A model generated the notes under the pieces. The model did no database searches, was not told where the DNA came from, and worked only from the letters and a program-made list of their open reading frames with translations. The position numbers and the translations under genes were made by a program. From Vulcanimicrobiota bacterium (GTDB lineage Bacteria > Vulcanimicrobiota > Vulcanimicrobiia > Vulcanimicrobiales > Vulcanimicrobiaceae): a stretch of 12,583 bases of DNA. Location of the stretch: assembly GCA_030043675.1 (NCBI GenBank), contig JASHXG010000069.1, positions 1-12,583 of the forward strand, in the 5' to 3' direction. Positions within the stretch are counted from its first letter, which is position 1; each line of letters begins with the position of its first letter. Below, in pieces: positions 11,928-12,583 of this stretch.

Positions 11928-12583
11928 ATGCGATTCTCGTTAGCTGCTAGGAGTTGCACCCTCGCGTTTGCATTGCTCGCCGGCTGCTCTCCCGCGCAGA
12001 ATGCCGTGACGGTACCCGGCGTACCCCCGGCATTGGGCGGGCACGTCGCTCCGCTGAACCCTCTGGAGCTCCAGGTTGCCGGCAGAGTCCCCAGTGCGGT
12101 GACGCCGGGAGCACTGAAGTCTATGCTGGCATACTACCGGAGCCACCCGGCTCAACGAATCCACGCTGACGGCAAAGGCACGGTCGCCGTTTGGGCGTCG
12201 GTTTGGGACGAAAACTATCTGATTGGGCTAACCGGTACGAATCATCTCGCCATGGCTCTCGACACGAGCAAAAACGGCGGCATCGGCCCGCATACCGTCA
12301 AGGTCGATCGCCATCAAAACGTCTGGGTGGCCGACGAGTACAATCCCACCGGCAATGGAGGCCTCGTTCAGGAATACAACAAGGGTGGCACCTATGTCGC
12401 CGGCTACGAATATACTCCGGCTTACTGCGGCACGGGATCGGTAACGGAATGTTTTGACACCGGTTTGGACTCGGCCGAGAACTCGAAGTATGTGTTTGCC
12501 TCAGAGACGGAGTTCTATTACCAGGACGGCAACGGCACGTCAGATTACGGCAGCGGGGTCTTCAGGTTCAAAAACGGTAGCCC
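11928..12583 (+). CDS. Secreted lipoprotein, 5' part only (unknown function)
   Basis: An open frame of 218 codons with no stop before the window ends. The start ATG 11928 follows the ribosome site at 11912-11917. The N-terminus MRFSLAARS, a hydrophobic core (CTLAFALLAG) and the lipobox LAGC (C20) form a typical lipoprotein signal, so the mature protein is anchored to a membrane outside the cytoplasm. The mature part is rich in G, N, Y and T. Segments such as GKGTVAVWASVW, GIGPHTVKVDRHQNVWVADEYN and GGLVQEYNKGGTYVAGYEYT look like strands of a beta-propeller (NHL/YVTN-like repeats with N-V-W-V-A-D motifs). Two cysteines (YCGTGSVTECF) could form a disulfide. Ligand or enzyme role is unknown. It is divergent from the TPR gene (about 97-base gap). 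Confidence 0.8.
   Translation, partial: MRFSLAARSCTLAFALLAGCSPAQNAVTVPGVPPALGGHVAPLNPLELQVAGRVPSAVTPGALKSMLAYYRSHPAQRIHADGKGTVAVWASVWDENYLIGLTGTNHLAMALDTSKNGGIGPHTVKVDRHQNVWVADEYNPTGNGGLVQEYNKGGTYVAGYEYTPAYCGTGSVTECFDTGLDSAENSKYVFASETEFYYQDGNGTSDYGSGVFRFKNGS

Noticed and set aside
1..12583. CRISPR arrays, insertion sequences, integrases or a tRNA-borne attachment site
   Set aside because: No regularly spaced repeats or transposase/integrase motifs were seen, and no repeat of the tRNA 3' end was found downstream in this window.

Overview
The window is GC-rich (roughly 60-65% by eye) bacterial chromosome with tightly packed operons and many GTG/TTG starts. Most of the left half looks like conserved core genome: the end of accD, accA, a DivIC/FtsB-like division protein, an unknown small protein, an exopolyphosphatase and a DUF2630 protein, all on the + strand with start/stop overlaps. 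I cannot name the organism from sequence alone. The split accD-accA carboxyltransferase, the Actinobacteria-type DUF2630 protein, the cyanobacteria-type intron in tRNA-Leu, and the mix of a TPR regulator with low-similarity secreted proteins suggest a deep-branching Terrabacteria-like lineage. Candidatus Eremiobacterota (WPS-2) is my best guess, and it is an inference.

Layout. Positions 2-3365 hold the core operon. At 3377-3683, 11 bases after its last stop, is a tRNA-Leu(UAA) gene interrupted in the anticodon (between U34 and A35) by an ORF-less group I intron of about 223 nt. This is the clearest unusual feature of the window. Positions 3684-4437 look accessory: a perfect 10-bp inverted repeat, a small winged-helix protein, and a nucleotidyltransferase-like gene that appears frameshifted, together resembling a decayed toxin-antitoxin-type pair. 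A 559-aa lipase maturation factor (LMF1) family membrane protein follows (4422-6101), then a hairpin-rich spacer and a class I SAM methyltransferase (6151-6930).

Positions 6931-7305 contain no gene I can support. From 7306 to 8738 there is a divergent regulatory module. A TetR-family repressor reads rightward, apparently from a leaderless GTG. Leftward reads a small operon made of a 22-codon leader ORF, a 57-aa protein and a DoxX-like membrane protein. The two promoters overlap and share a palindrome, so the repressor probably controls both directions.

The right end holds a GH76-like glycoside hydrolase lipoprotein (8790-10094, minus), a TPR protein with an N-terminal region that may bind DNA (10205-11830, minus) upstream of it on the same strand, and the first 218 codons of a secreted lipoprotein reading out of the window (11928 onward). 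No CRISPR array, insertion sequence or rRNA is visible.
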